DNA from: Cycas panzhihuaensis | Lineage: Eukaryota > Cycadophyta | NCBI GenBank assembly: GCA_023213395.1 | Contig: CM041465.1 | Span: forward strand, 214,713,741 to 214,777,740 | Direction of reading: 5' to 3' | Length of the DNA: 64,000 bases | In this document: positions 44,636 to 54,946 of the stretch, piece after piece | How the letters are laid out: every line of letters begins with the position of its first letter | Numbering within the stretch: position 1 is the stretch's first letter | The notes under the pieces: model-generated | The model's database searches: none | What the model saw: the letters and a program-made list of their open reading frames with translations, nothing else | What the model was told of the DNA's origin: nothing | Made by a program: the position numbers and the translations under genes

Positions 44636-45060
44636 TTGGCCTATTCAGGAGTAGGGAAGATCACATAAGACATGGAGATGGATGACGAATGGTAGGCCCT
44701 ATATGGCTAGGCCTATAAGTAAAATAGTTTTAGTTGAAACCAGATGAGTGTGATGGACCTAATACGTGATGGATCATGTGGTAAGGTTGCATTTGAGCAG
44801 GACTAGCTCTGGTCTTAGGTGAGAACCTCGAGTATGAAGAAGAAGTGTCTCTACGAGTGGCTCATCGACACGGAAACCTACGTGAAGTCACTTGGGGAGG
44901 GTGAAAAGGGCAAAGAAATGGATAGTTTAGAACCAATAGCTTAGAAGCTAATATAGAATAAAGAGAAGAGGGAATATTCGATCAGGATATCTCCCTAGGT
45001 ATGCACAAAACCAGTGTGACATATTGAGGAGGGGGCTTATGGCCCTCACTATCTAACTCG
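44636..45060. other. Element A segment replacing RT, RNase H and integrase
   Basis: About 430 bases with no visible similarity to B or C lie between the pol-end remnant and the protease-linker remnant. B has roughly 3.3 kb of RT, RNase H and integrase in this place. No ORF or recognisable domain is present. It could be filler DNA at an old deletion or a native feature of a nonautonomous subfamily. Confidence 0.5.
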
Positions 45061-45900
45061 AAGTCACTCATAATGGCTAGTTAGTTGTAATTACCCACGC
45101 CAATAAGGGCAAACCTAACTAGGTTTTGCTCATGACGAGGCATAGGTTCTATTTAATGAAAGTCAATCTCCTAAAAAAGGATCCCTATAGAAGGGATAGC
45201 CTCCTCAGGATTATTATCTTCATCATCAAAGACAACCTGGCAAGTTGGATGAGAAGTGTGAGATGGCGAAGGCTCACGGGTGACAACTTTAACTCATCCT
45301 TCATGGACAAACTTAAGTTACCTCCAATGTGACAAGTAAATTACTCCCATTTGGTCAAGCCATGGTCAGCCCAACAGGAGGTTGTACTCTACATCAATAT
45401 CAAGTACAACAACATCAACAGAAATAGTCTTCCCTCCTAAGGTAAGTGAAAGGGAGACTGTCCTTAAGGGAGACTTCTTAGTTCTATCATATTCTTAGCA
45501 TTTCCAAGGGACGGACTCAAGAGCTACTATGCCTAGATCCTTAAGCATGTGCATAGGTATAGCATTTCTCAAACCATTATCTACAATGGTCCTCTTTATG
45601 ATAAAATCAAGGGTGCCAAGAGAAATGACAAATGGGTAATGCAAAAGCTTCTTCTGTTTACTAGGAAATGGGAGATATCGAGGATCAAACAAGATGATAG
45701 GTGGTCCATGGAAGGTGGTGCCTACATCATGGATGGAAGCATCTTATTGCCTAAGAGCTTCAAGAAGAAGAGTACATTGCTTAGGATAGCTTCTCAAGAC
45801 ATCCATCATGGACATCCCCGTGACCACGGTGTAAAGCTCATCAACAATGGAGAAGGGCTTCCCCTTCACGGTGGGTTGGGGAGGCACCCTTTAAAAATTG
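45061..45900 (-). pseudogene. Aspartic protease remnant of element A
   Basis: The ORF at 45495-45692 reads 'RTIVDNGLRNAIPMHMLKDL', aligning with 'RRTVVDNGSSINGMPLRVMQEL' of C; the active-site DNG survives but the following Ser is Leu. 45340-45480 aligns with the 'EYNLLLGHPWLDQM' region ('gaggttgtactctacatc'). 45061-45120 aligns with the start of the linker. The frame is broken on both sides. Confidence 0.68.
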
Positions 45901-48444
45901 TAACGATTAGGGAACACAACAACGGTCTTGAGAAGCAGAGGGATTTCCAAAGGAGGAGTCTCCAGAAGAGGATCGATATGAGAGGTAGAAGAAGAAGCAC
46001 CCATTCCTTCTTTAGCTACTTGCGATCGAGATAAGGCATATAACAGTGTGGTCTTGAGCATTTGAATGACCCTCTTTCCTTTATTTCAGGATCAAGAGGG
46101 GGGAGGAGTGTGGTGGTCGGGAGAACCAGAAGAAGAGGAAGAGTTTCTTATACCCTTCCCTTTAACTTGCGAAGGGTGAGGGTTTAGGGACCTTCCTCTA
46201 TTTTGGTTACCCTTTTGATGGGTATTGCGATCACGTTCCTCATTCTTAGGGAAAGGATCTTTATGGACAAGTTGGTCTAGGTTGGGCCTAGATGCCTATT
46301 TGGGGGAAGAGTCACATTATGGGATGGCTTTAGGATGCTGGGACCTACATTTTGAATCTTTGTGGAAGTATTTCCCATGGATAGAATACCATTTCTTCTC
46401 TAAGGAGGAATCTGGCTTCCTCGTTTGAGAAGGCTAGGTATTACCACCCTTAGGGGGTATGGCTTGAGAAGCTTGGTGGATTGGTTTATGTGAAGTGGGG
46501 GATGAAGAGGCTTGGAGTTTAAGCTCCTTCATGATACATTTGAAAGAATGTATAGCAAAGGTTAAGGGATCCAAGGTCTTTTCTGTTAGATGAGAAGAAG
46601 ACCTAGGAGGCTATTGGACTTTCGCATCACGAGGTGGAGGAGGCGCCTTGCGTCATTGTGAGGACTTAAGAGGCTTCTTAAGACTCGTTTGGATCTCAAT
46701 TGCCTTGAGACCCAAGCACTTAGCTATGGCAAAATCGCACATCGTTGCCCCCATTTTGAGGAATTTAACGTAGACTTCAGGGCATAGGGCATTGACGAAG
46801 AGATCTCTCTTTAACTCCTCAGGCAAGGTCACCTTGGTGGAGTGGAGGAGATCATGGAAGTATCTCATAAAGTCATGATTCATCTCATCATGACCTTATT
46901 TAAGAGATTGGAGAGCCTTCATTCCACTCTCAAAAGGATAAGCTACATCAAAATAATTGATGAACTCATCAATGAGTTATTGGAATGAGTGGATAGAATG
47001 CACTGGAAGGTAGTAGAACCATTTGAGGGCATCACCTTGGAGGGATCATGGAAAGAGTTTCATCAAGATATGGTCATATGCCCAACAATTGATGCATGCC
47101 ATGGAAAATCCTCTAGCATGCTTCGTTGGGTTTTGAGATGAGGCCCCATCAAATTTAAGAACCTCAGGAGGATGAGGTAGTAAGTTGGTTCTTAGCGCCT
47201 TAATGGATAAAGGGATTGATCTATAATCCACGAAGGAATGCATCCTAGGTTAGATCATGGGATCAACGAGAGGTGGAGGAAGAGGTAGGCAAGGTTGACT
47301 AAATCCTCCTTGGGAGACTTAGTTCGAAAAAGGATAGGGACCTCCTCTCATTTGGTGAGAAGGTGCTAATCCTGCATTCAAAGGAATTGGCATAAGAGCG
47401 GATGGGTATGAGGGAGCCATCCCCCCTTATGGAAATACCCCTTGTTGAAAGGGAGCTTGAGAGATGGCACTTTGGAAGGGGGCTTTCCCTCCTTGTAAAG
47501 GTTCAACATAAGAGATGATGTAGGAGGATGGAACAGAGGGGTGTGGGACCAGGTTTTTCCTGTATGGGCTACTTGTAGATGGTGCGATGCCATACAAATG
47601 CAAAGGATCGACCCCATATACCGAAAGGGGTTTCCCTTACCATGCCCCCATAGTTGAGAAATATAACCTGAAGGTATGTAAAGGGAAGGATCCCTAGGCT
47701 GATCTTAGGAATATGTAGGGGCAGGCCCCACGCAGCTAGAAGTAGGAGCGCATGCAGGTCCCCTAGATCTAACAAGAGGTGGATATACTATGGTTGATGG
47801 AGGTGTAGTTGTTTGACTGGAGGGGGGTATGCTCAACTCAAGTTGGGAAGAGGACATGCCTTGGGTGATCCCTAAGGAACATGGAATTAGGGAGAAGAAG
47901 ATGAAGCGATGAATGCCCTCATTATAGGTAAGGGAGTCAAACAAGATGGACAAGGTAGAGCAGATGTATAAAGAAGTGTGATGCATTGCAAGATATCATC
48001 CAACCACTTAGGATGAGATTGGAGGCTAGCAACTTAGAAGTATTAGTTAAGGGCTTCCACAACATCCGTGAGAGGGGTGCATGCCTGATCATAAGAGGTG
48101 GAAGGGTCCCTATATGAGGTAGACCCCACGAGATGATCCTCATAAGAGTCACTACCGATGTGGTGGAACTCTAAAGGAGAAGAAACCTCCACTTCATGAG
48201 TGGAGAGGTGATGGACTTGTGGGTGTTCTTGGTCACCCAGGCAAAAGATAGGGTCCTCACCCTCTTGGGTGGGCCCTTGGAAGGAGGTGGATGGCTCATG
48301 AGACTTAGAGATGTAAGCATAATATACCCATTCTAAAGGGAATCCTTCCATGGTCGAATCAGAATCTGACAAAGGAAGGGGATGATAAGAAGAGTCTTCT
48401 AACAAAGGAGGAAGGCCTTACAAGTGACAAGAGAACTGTTGCAT
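45901..48444 (-). pseudogene. Gag of element A
   Basis: The start is taken at the ATG at 48444. 48043-48405 reads 'LPLSDSDSTMEGFPLEWVYY' and ends 'TPLTDVVEALN', matching C's Gag N-terminus. 47046-47243 matches 'DYRSIPLSIKALRTNLLPHP'. The core is at 46653-46883: 'NHDFMRYFHDLLHSTKVTLP', 'LKRDLFVNALCPEVYVKFLK' (PF03732 type). The Ser/Pro-rich middle is present but diverged from B/C. At least five frame changes and stops. A is thus a related but distinct family. Confidence 0.75.
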
Positions 48445-48581
48445 ACAAGTTCCCCCTAAGAATTGGAAGGAAAAGAGATAATGTGACAAGTATTTGGGGC
48501 TATCTAACAAACCGAGGAGAGCTACTAGAAAGGAGGTAGCACCAACAAGAAGGAAGAGATGATCAATCCCTTACTGGCGAG

Positions 48582-48599
48582 TCCCCAATATGGTCACCA
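48582..48599 (-). other. Element A primer binding site
   Basis: The minus strand is TGGTGACCATATTGGGGA directly inside the 5' LTR edge, one base different from B's over the first 17. Conservation in A and B supports its function as the tRNA primer site. Confidence 0.65.
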
Positions 48600-49363
48600 A
48601 GGGAATCACACCTCTAGGGGGGTAACTAAACTTGGATGAGATCAAGCTAAACGATCAAAGATTTTGGTGGCTAGAGACCTATAGTGGCAAGTGAAAGAAA
48701 TCACTTACAAAGGGTGTTTATGCATCGAAACGCAGGTTTAGGACCTACAAATGGTGCACCAACTCCTTTTAGGCAACTCTTCCTTGATTTAGAGTGACAG
48801 ATGGATAAGGGATCTCCTTAGTTTCTCGAGTAAACTCAGAAGGGGCCCTCCCATCCTTGGATGGCCAAAGGAGAGAGGAAAAGGGGTGAGGGAAAGGATC
48901 CTCATGTAAAAAGGGTATGAGAGGAATGGCCTTTAGTAGGAGAAGAGGAAGGGCCCACACACATGAGCCTGAGGTGGCTCAAGACGTGAGTGGTTGAAGG
49001 GATGGCTAGCTCTACAGGCTAGATATTGACCTAAAGGCCAAACTAGGGAAGTCTAATCAACAGAAGCAGAGAATAGAAAGCAAAGGACCTTGAGAGAGGG
49101 GCTCTCAAGGTGCTAAACCTAAGGAGGATCTTAGGAGTGGTGAATCAACAAGAAAGGTTATCCTTATGTTTATCTTCGTTTAGTGCAAGGTAAAGAAGTG
49201 CAAAGTAAAGGTGTCGTTTATATAGCAATGTTAGATCTTTATGTTTAAGAATTATTACTTTTAAAAGCAAGAAAGTAGTATAAGGCTCTCTCTCTCGTTT
49301 ACCTATACATATAACCTCGCTCTCTTTGTCTTTTGAATGCAAGAAAGGGAGATCATAGAGGAC

Positions 49364-49990
49364 TATTGAGAATAGAAGGTCCAACCCTCTAACAGCCACC
49401 AAGATCTATTACTTTCTTACAACTAGTTATAGAAATGAAACATACAAATCACATGCAAGTTCTTAAAACCAGAGATTATACAGTAACAAGATAATGAAAG
49501 CCAAACATCACATATGCACCCGATATAACATGGTAAAACCCTAGCAGTATGCTAGGGAAACATCCACACAGGAAAGGTATCGATCTTTATTGCTGCAGAA
49601 TGGAGAAATAGTATATCACAGATACAAAGTGCTCTCTAGAACAATAATCATCCACCGCCCTCTTCACAGTACATTACATAACATTACAACATAACAAGAA
49701 AAGCCCTAAAACAGGCTACATGAGAGGACATCCAAGACCTAAATCTCAACCGTAGAATCTAGGGTATTTTTCTTGAATGGCCCTGATTCTCTTTACACTT
49801 TAATAAGGTTTACATGGTCAATTTTTCGGGTTAGGGGCTATCGCCTCGAACCCTCCTAGCTGGGGCATTCCACACCCCGCACCGGCCAAGGGGGCTCCCT
49901 TGGAACCCCCCAAGAAAGATTAGGGGGGGAAAATTACACTGAAAACATGCCATAATTTTAGGCCTATAATTGTTGTCACAATACCCAACA
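49364..49990 (-). repeat. Copia-1 outer LTR copy (627 bp, solo-like)
   Basis: A complete LTR bounded by AGGAC on both sides (49359-49363, 49991-49995), so by itself it looks like a solo LTR. It starts 'tattgagaatag' (expected 'tgttgag') and ends 'cccaaca'. It aligns with 54304-54946. Confidence 0.85.
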
Positions 49991-50200
49991 AGGACCACTA
50001 TATGGCATAAAGTACGTGTAAAGGATGCAAGGTTGCAAGATGAAAATGCAACAAGATAGGAGGGATGTAGGCATGCAAATACATAGGTTTCTACTACATG
50101 TGCTTTACAAAGAAACAAGCAAGAAACTAAAGTGTAAGAGACCTAGGCTAATCTTTGTTCTTTTTCTCTTCTACCAATTGTCGTTCAAGTGAGGGGAAGA
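49991..50200 (-). repeat. Duplicated 210-bp piece of A's LTR inside copia-1
   Basis: From 'aggaccactatatggc' to 'gaggggaaga', it duplicates 54947-55156, with around ten base differences by eye. The junction with the LTR stub at 50200/50201 has the 4-base overlap 'aaga' with the LTR sequence ('aagaaaga|ttagg'). Confidence 0.85.
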
Positions 50201-50270
50201 TTAGGGCGGGAAACCGCACCGAAAACATGCCATAATTTTAGGCCTATAATTATTGTCATAATAGCCAACA
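50201..50270 (-). repeat. Copia-1 truncated 3' LTR stub (70 bp)
   Basis: Only the first 70 bases of the LTR (element strand, from TGTTGGC...) remain next to the polypurine tract. It aligns with 54877-54946 and 49921-49990. Confidence 0.85.
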
Positions 50271-50281
50271 ATCTCCACCTT
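50271..50281 (-). other. Copia-1 polypurine tract
   Basis: The plus strand is 'atctccacctt', giving AAGGTGGAGAT abutting the LTR start on the minus strand. Copia-2 has the same tract at 61683-61693. Confidence 0.75.
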
Positions 50282-50317
50282 GACAATAATTACCCGCTAC
50301 CTTTCCTGGATCCTTCA

Positions 50318-50983
50318 TCATCTTTTCTGCAAGCCAAGAGAAGTCAAACACCATTTGAACTTCTCTAATGGTACTGGTTTAGTGAATATATCATCACAAT
50401 TCTAATTGGTGTGAATCTTCTCAAGTGCCACTCCACCTACTTCCACAACCTGTCTAACAAAATGGTACTTTAAAGTAATATGCTTTATTCTACTGTGATA
50501 AGCTGGATTCTTGGCTAAGTAAATAGCACTTTGACTGTCACAAAACACCTTTACATTTTCCTATCTCCTTCCAAGCTCAACCAATAGACCCCAGAACAGA
50601 TTACTTCTTACAAGCATGTGTCAAAGAATATATTTAGCTTCCGTGGTTGACAAAGGCAATTGTGCTCTATAATTTGGACATCCAACTAATCGACCATTTG
50701 CAAGAGTGAAAACATAACTCAAGTAGACCTTCTTTTGTCTAAATCTCCTATAAAATCGAATCGACATATCCACAAACCTCGACACTGTACCTCCAAAGGT
50801 GATGCAGTAATCACTAGTGCCTCTCAAATACTGAAGCACCCATTTCACTGCAGCCCAATGCTCCTTTCCTGCTTTTCCCATAAACCTGCTAACTACACTG
50901 ACTGCATGTGAAATATTAGGTCTTGTACATACCATGGCATACATCAAACTTCCTACTGCACTGGCATAAGGCACACAAGACAT
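50318..50983 (-). pseudogene. Copia-1 RNase H and Pol C-terminus
   Basis: The ORF at 50621-50983 contains 'AVGSLMYAMVCTRPNISHAV', 'VKWVLQYLRGTSDYCITFGG' and 'LSTTEAKYIL' (copia RNase H). The stretch with the first RNase H Asp ('YVDSDFAGD' type) is out of frame near 50760-50720. The remainder runs in other frames to the stop at 50318-50320 ('LQKR*'). A frameshift at about 50985 separates it from RT. Confidence 0.8.
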
Positions 50984-51770
50984 ATAAGCCTTTTTTCTTC
51001 ACAACTAGGACTCATATTAGATGAAAGTTTGAAGTGGGAAGCCAATGGGATACTCACTGGTTTCACATTTACCATCCCAAACCTGGTTAGCACCTTCTCC
51101 ACATATTTCTGCTGTGATAACCATAGCTTACCACTTTTCCTGTCTCTATGTATCTCCATGCCTAAGATTTGTTTTGCAGCTCCTAGATCCTTCATATTAA
51201 AAGTCCTAGCCAATTGAGCCTTTACCTTATTGATTTCTACCATGCTCTTGCTTGTAACCAGCATGTCATCAACACATAACACCAAGATAATGAATAAGCC
51301 ATTGTCCATAAATTTGAAGTAAACACAATGATCATACTCATTTCTTTTGAAATTTTGGCTCTCCATGAAGGCATCAAACTTCTTGTACCACTGCCTGGGT
51401 GATTGCTCCAGGTCATACAATGATTTCCTAAGCCTGCAAACAAGTCTTTTCCTGCCATCTTGTACAAACCCCTCTGGTTGATCCATATAGATCTCCTCAT
51501 CTAAATCTCCATGTAGAAAAGTCGCTTTTACATCTAATCGCTCCAACTCCAAATCGAGAGAAGCTACCAATGCTAACAACACTCGAATTGAAAAAGTTTA
51601 ACAACCGTGAAAAATCTCATGAAAGTCAATACCTACTTTACGTGCAAAGCCTTTTGCCACCAACAGTGCCTCAGATTTATCAACCTTTCCATCAACATCT
51701 ATTTTCTTTTTGAAAACCCACCTGCAACCAACAGTCTTCCTGCCATGTGGAAGTTCTACCAAGTCTCATG
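50953..51770 (-). pseudogene. Copia-1 reverse transcriptase
   Basis: The ORF at 50953-51582 (209 aa) has 'LDVKATFLHGDLDEEIYMDQ' (aa 16-35), 'LVCRLRKSLYDLEQSPRQWY' (aa 47-66) and the active site 'LVLCVDDMLVTS' (C103-V-D-D106). Copia RTs normally have YVDD and copia-2 still does, so Tyr-to-Cys is a mutation of this copy. The N-terminal part (51583-51770, 'RWVFKKK') is separated by small deletions near 51590-51610. Confidence 0.87.
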
Positions 51771-52080
51771 AATGACTTTTCTTCAAGGCATCTATCTCTT
51801 CCTTCATAGCCCTTATCCACATCTCTCTATGGATATCATCTACTGCTTCCTGATAACATGTGGGCTCACCATCATTGGAAACTAAAGCAATAGAAATAGA
51901 AGGGATGTACCTGTTAGGTGGATGACTAACTCATGTAGATCTTCTAACTGTTGGCAGAGGAGTATCCACATACTCCTGTGGATCTGCTGCTGATTCATCT
52001 TCAGAAAGATATTCATGCTCTTCTAATTCCACAGATGGCTGCAATTTAAACTTAATTTGTTGATGTTCATCTTGCTACTC
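51771..52080 (-). pseudogene. Copia-1 integrase-RT linker
   Basis: This variable linker between integrase C-terminus and RT reads 'EAVDDIHREMWIRAMKEEID' near 51770-51850 and acidic sequence near 51960-52060. No catalytic motif. Short broken frames. Confidence 0.6.
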
Positions 52081-53100
52081 CTAATTCATTTTAGCTTCTA
52101 CACTGTCTGATTTTACAAGGGGAGATTCATCAAATATGACATCTCTGTTAATGGTGATTTTGTGGGCAGTAGGGTCCCACAACCTGTATCCCTTCATACC
52201 ATCCTTATCACCATAACCAACAAAGATATATCTCTTGGATTTTGGGTTTAACTTTGAACGTTTACTTTTGTCAGTCCAGGCATAAGCATCATAACCAAAA
52301 ACTTTTAAATTCGAATAATCACACGGATGTCCAGTCCATACCTCTTCATGAATCTTACAATCTATTGCAACTAATGGTGACCTGTTTACCAGATAATAAG
52401 CTATTTGAATAGCTTCTGCCCACAAGCCCTGCTCAACTCCTACATTACTTAGCATGCTTCTTGCTCTTTCCAGGAGTGTCCTATTCATGCGCTCAGCAAT
52501 GCCATTTTACTGCGAAGTATAGCTAGTGGTCTTGTGTCTTTCGATCCCAGCTTCTCTGCAATAGTTCTCAAATTCCAAGGAGTTGAACTCACCTCCATTG
52601 TCAGTTCTTAAACATTTGATTGTCTTACCAGTACTGTTCTCAACTAAAGCCTTGAACTGCTTAAACACACTGAAAACTTTAGATTTCCTTTTTAAAAAAT
52701 AGACCCATACCTTCTTGGAGTAATCATCTATAAATGTGACAAAATACAATGATCCTCCACAAGATATTTTAGGGGATGGTCCCCATACATCTAAATGGAT
52801 GTAATCCAAAATGCCTTTGCTAGTGTGACTCCCAACTTTAAACCTGAGTCTACACTATTTTCCAAAAACATAATGTTTATAGAAAGTCAAATCTAAAAGC
52901 TGCAAGTTAGGAAGTAACTTACAGTTTATCAGCACCTTAAGTCCTTTCTCACTCATGTGCCCAAGTCTTTGATGCCATAGCTGAGCAGGATCTTCTGCAG
53001 TCTTTGATGTCAGAGTGCTTCGACATCTGTACTTCCCACTAAAATATAAAGATTTCCTTCCTTTAAGGCTTTTATAATAACCAAGGCACCCTTTGACACC
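52081..53100 (-). pseudogene. Copia-1 integrase
   Basis: 52507-52809 has 'YIHLDVWGPSPKISCGGSLY' (first Asp) and 'IKCLRTDNGGEFNSLEFENY' (second Asp). A stop (TAA at 52507-52509, where the frame expects CAA) then interrupts. 52081-52488 continues with 'MNRTLLERARSMLSNVG' (Glu region just before it) and 'LKVFGYDAYAWTDKSKRSKL'. The upstream zinc-binding part ('LWHQRLGHMSE', about 52940-52985) is in another frame. It would integrate the cDNA; it is inactive here. Confidence 0.85.
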
Positions 53101-53410
53101 TTTAGGACTCCTTCATGACTTGTATGCTTAAAACCACCCGAATCTAATTCACCCAAGGAAATCAGGTTCCTTTTCAAATCAGGTACATGTCTAACCTCAG
53201 TTAATGTTCTGACTACCCCATCGAACATCTTAATTCTGATGCTACCAATGCCCACTGTCTTATAAGAAACTTCGTTTCCCATAAGCACATCACCACCATC
53301 AAGAGGTTGGTATGATGAGAACTAACTCCTATGTGGACACATGTGGTGCGAAGCACCTGAATCTAATAACCAATCATGGTGATAATGAGAAATATTACAA
53401 GCAACCAAGA
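53010..53410 (-). pseudogene. Copia-1 protease
   Basis: The active site 'WLLDSGASHHMCPHRS' lies at 53325-53375 at the end of the Gag ORF, just before a stop at 53322. It continues as 53010-53288: 'MLMGNEVSYKTVGIGSIRIK', 'LTEVRHVPDLKRNLISLGEL'. Together these form a copia aspartic protease with a stop soon after the active site. Confidence 0.83.
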
Positions 53411-54230
53411 CATCATCATCCATACCTTCATTCGACTCCACCTGATTCACCTCCTTGGCAGGATCTTCCTTTTTCTGGAACTCCTTCCTTTTGTAACAAT
53501 CCTTTTTGAGGTGACTGGTCTTATTACAATGCCAATACCTGAGCTTACTCTTTTTGCTCTTTGACTTGGATCTTGATGTATCCCTGGAGTTTTGTCCTCT
53601 CTCAAACGTTCTACCCCTTACTGTCATGGCTTCTGGTGTGGAGGTTTTAAGACTAGACTTCCTTCGCACTTCTTCTATTAGCAAAGCACTCACAACAGAG
53701 TCATATTCTAATTCATCTATAGTGCTAAAACTAATTGAGGTGACAATATTATCCCGGGATTCAAGTAATGAGCATAACAGGGTAACTGCCTTGTCTTCAT
53801 CCTCAATTTTAACATCAATACTAGTCAATTGACAAATAAGAGTATTGAAAATATTTAAATGGTTAGAGATTTTTGTACCTTCCTTTATCTGTAACGAGTA
53901 CAGTTGCCTCTTCAGGTAGATTCGGTTCGTTACTGATTTGGTCATATACAGGCCTTCCAACTGGGTCCATAATCCTACTGCTGTCTGCTCCCCTATGATG
54001 TTAAACAAAACTTCATCTGCCAAGCACAATCATATTGTATTAATTGCCTTTTTGCCTAAATCATCCCATTCATCATCGTCCATTCCCGTGGGTTTCTTCG
54101 ATTTTCCTGCAAGGGCTTTGTACAAACCCTGTTGTACAAGAATATCGTATGCTTTTAGCTTCCACAACTCGAAGTTGTTCTTGCCATTTAATTTTTCCAC
54201 CCCGAACTTTGCACTCACCAGTTTCGCCAT
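53411..54230 (-). pseudogene. Copia-1 Gag
   Basis: The ATG at 54230 begins 'MAKLVSAKFGVEKLNGKNNF', as in TNT1-type Gags. 'YDILVQQGLYKALAGKSKKP' follows. A TGA at 54030-54032 (a CGA-type codon by position) interrupts. The ORF to 53322 has 'LEGLYMTKSVTNRIYLKRQL' and 'HLNIFNTLICQLTSIDVKIE' (UBN2/gag domain), a Lys/Arg/Ser-rich region, and the zinc knuckle 'YWHCNKTSHLKKDC', whose first Cys is Tyr (copia-2 keeps Cys). Gag would pack the RNA. Confidence 0.87.
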
Positions 54231-54288
54231 TTGGTGTAGAAAAGCTGACACCAAAAAACCTTCACAAACTCGCTGCAAGAAAAAGAGT

Positions 54289-54301
54289 GGCTCTGATACC
54301 A
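54289..54301 (-). other. Copia-1 primer binding site (initiator tRNA-Met)
   Basis: The minus strand reads TGGTATCAGAGCC two bases inside the 5' LTR. This is the standard plant initiator tRNA-Met complement used by many copia elements. Confidence 0.88.
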
Positions 54302-54303
54302 CT

Positions 54304-54946
54304 TGTTGAGAATAGAAGGTCCAACCTCTAATGACCACCAAGATCTATTACTTTCTTACAACTAGTTATAGAAATGAAACATATAAATTACATGCAAGTT
54401 CTTAAAACCAGAGATTATACAGTAACAAGATAATGAAAGCCAAACATCGCATGTGCACCCGATATAATGTGGTAAAACCCTAGCAGTGTGCTAGGGAAAC
54501 ATCCACATAGGAAAGGTATCGATCTTTATTACTGCAGAATGGAGAAATAGTACATCACAGATATAGAGTGCTCTTTGGAAAAATAATCAGCCGCTACCCT
54601 CTTCACAGTACATTGCATAACATTACAACATAACAAGAAAAGCCCTAAAACGGGCTACATGAGAGGACATCCAAGACCTAAATCTCAACCGTAGAATCTA
54701 GGGTATTTTTTCTTGAACGACCCTGATTCTCTTTACACTTTAATAAGGTTTACATGGTTAATTTTTTGAGTCAGGGGCTATCGCCCCCCGAACCCCCTCC
54801 TAGCGGGGGCATTCCACACCCCCGCACCCCCCGGCCAAGGGGGGCTCTCGCCCTCCTTGGAACCCCTCGAGAAATATTAGGGGGGGAAACCGCGCCGAAA
54901 ACATGCCATAATTTTAGGCCTATAATTATTGTCACAATACCCAACA
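54304..54946 (-). repeat. Copia-1 5' LTR (643 bp)
   Basis: The plus strand starts 'tgttgagaatag' and ends 'cccaaca', followed by AGGAC. The ends are TG...CA with a 5-base inverted repeat (TGTTG/CAACA). The TATA region of copia-2's LTR is changed here (element strand 'aagtgtaaagag'). Confidence 0.88.

Larger units (their letters stand above)
49364..54946 (-). mobile_element. Copia-1: Tork/TNT1-type Ty1/copia element, rearranged
   Basis: This minus-strand element lies in A's 5' LTR. The 5' LTR (54304-54946), iMet primer site, Gag, protease, integrase, RT, RNase H and polypurine tract are all present in copia order. The 3' side is abnormal. A 70-bp LTR stub (50201-50270) is followed by 210 bp of A's LTR (49991-50200) and then a complete LTR (49364-49990). 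AGGAC stands at 49359-49363, 49991-49995 and 54947-54951. The copia order (integrase before RT) and Gag type place it near TNT1/Tork. Confidence 0.88.

Noticed and set aside
54289-54301. tRNA-like matches to initiator tRNA-Met
   Set aside because: They are primer sites of 13 bases beside LTRs, not tRNA genes; no cloverleaf sequence surrounds them.
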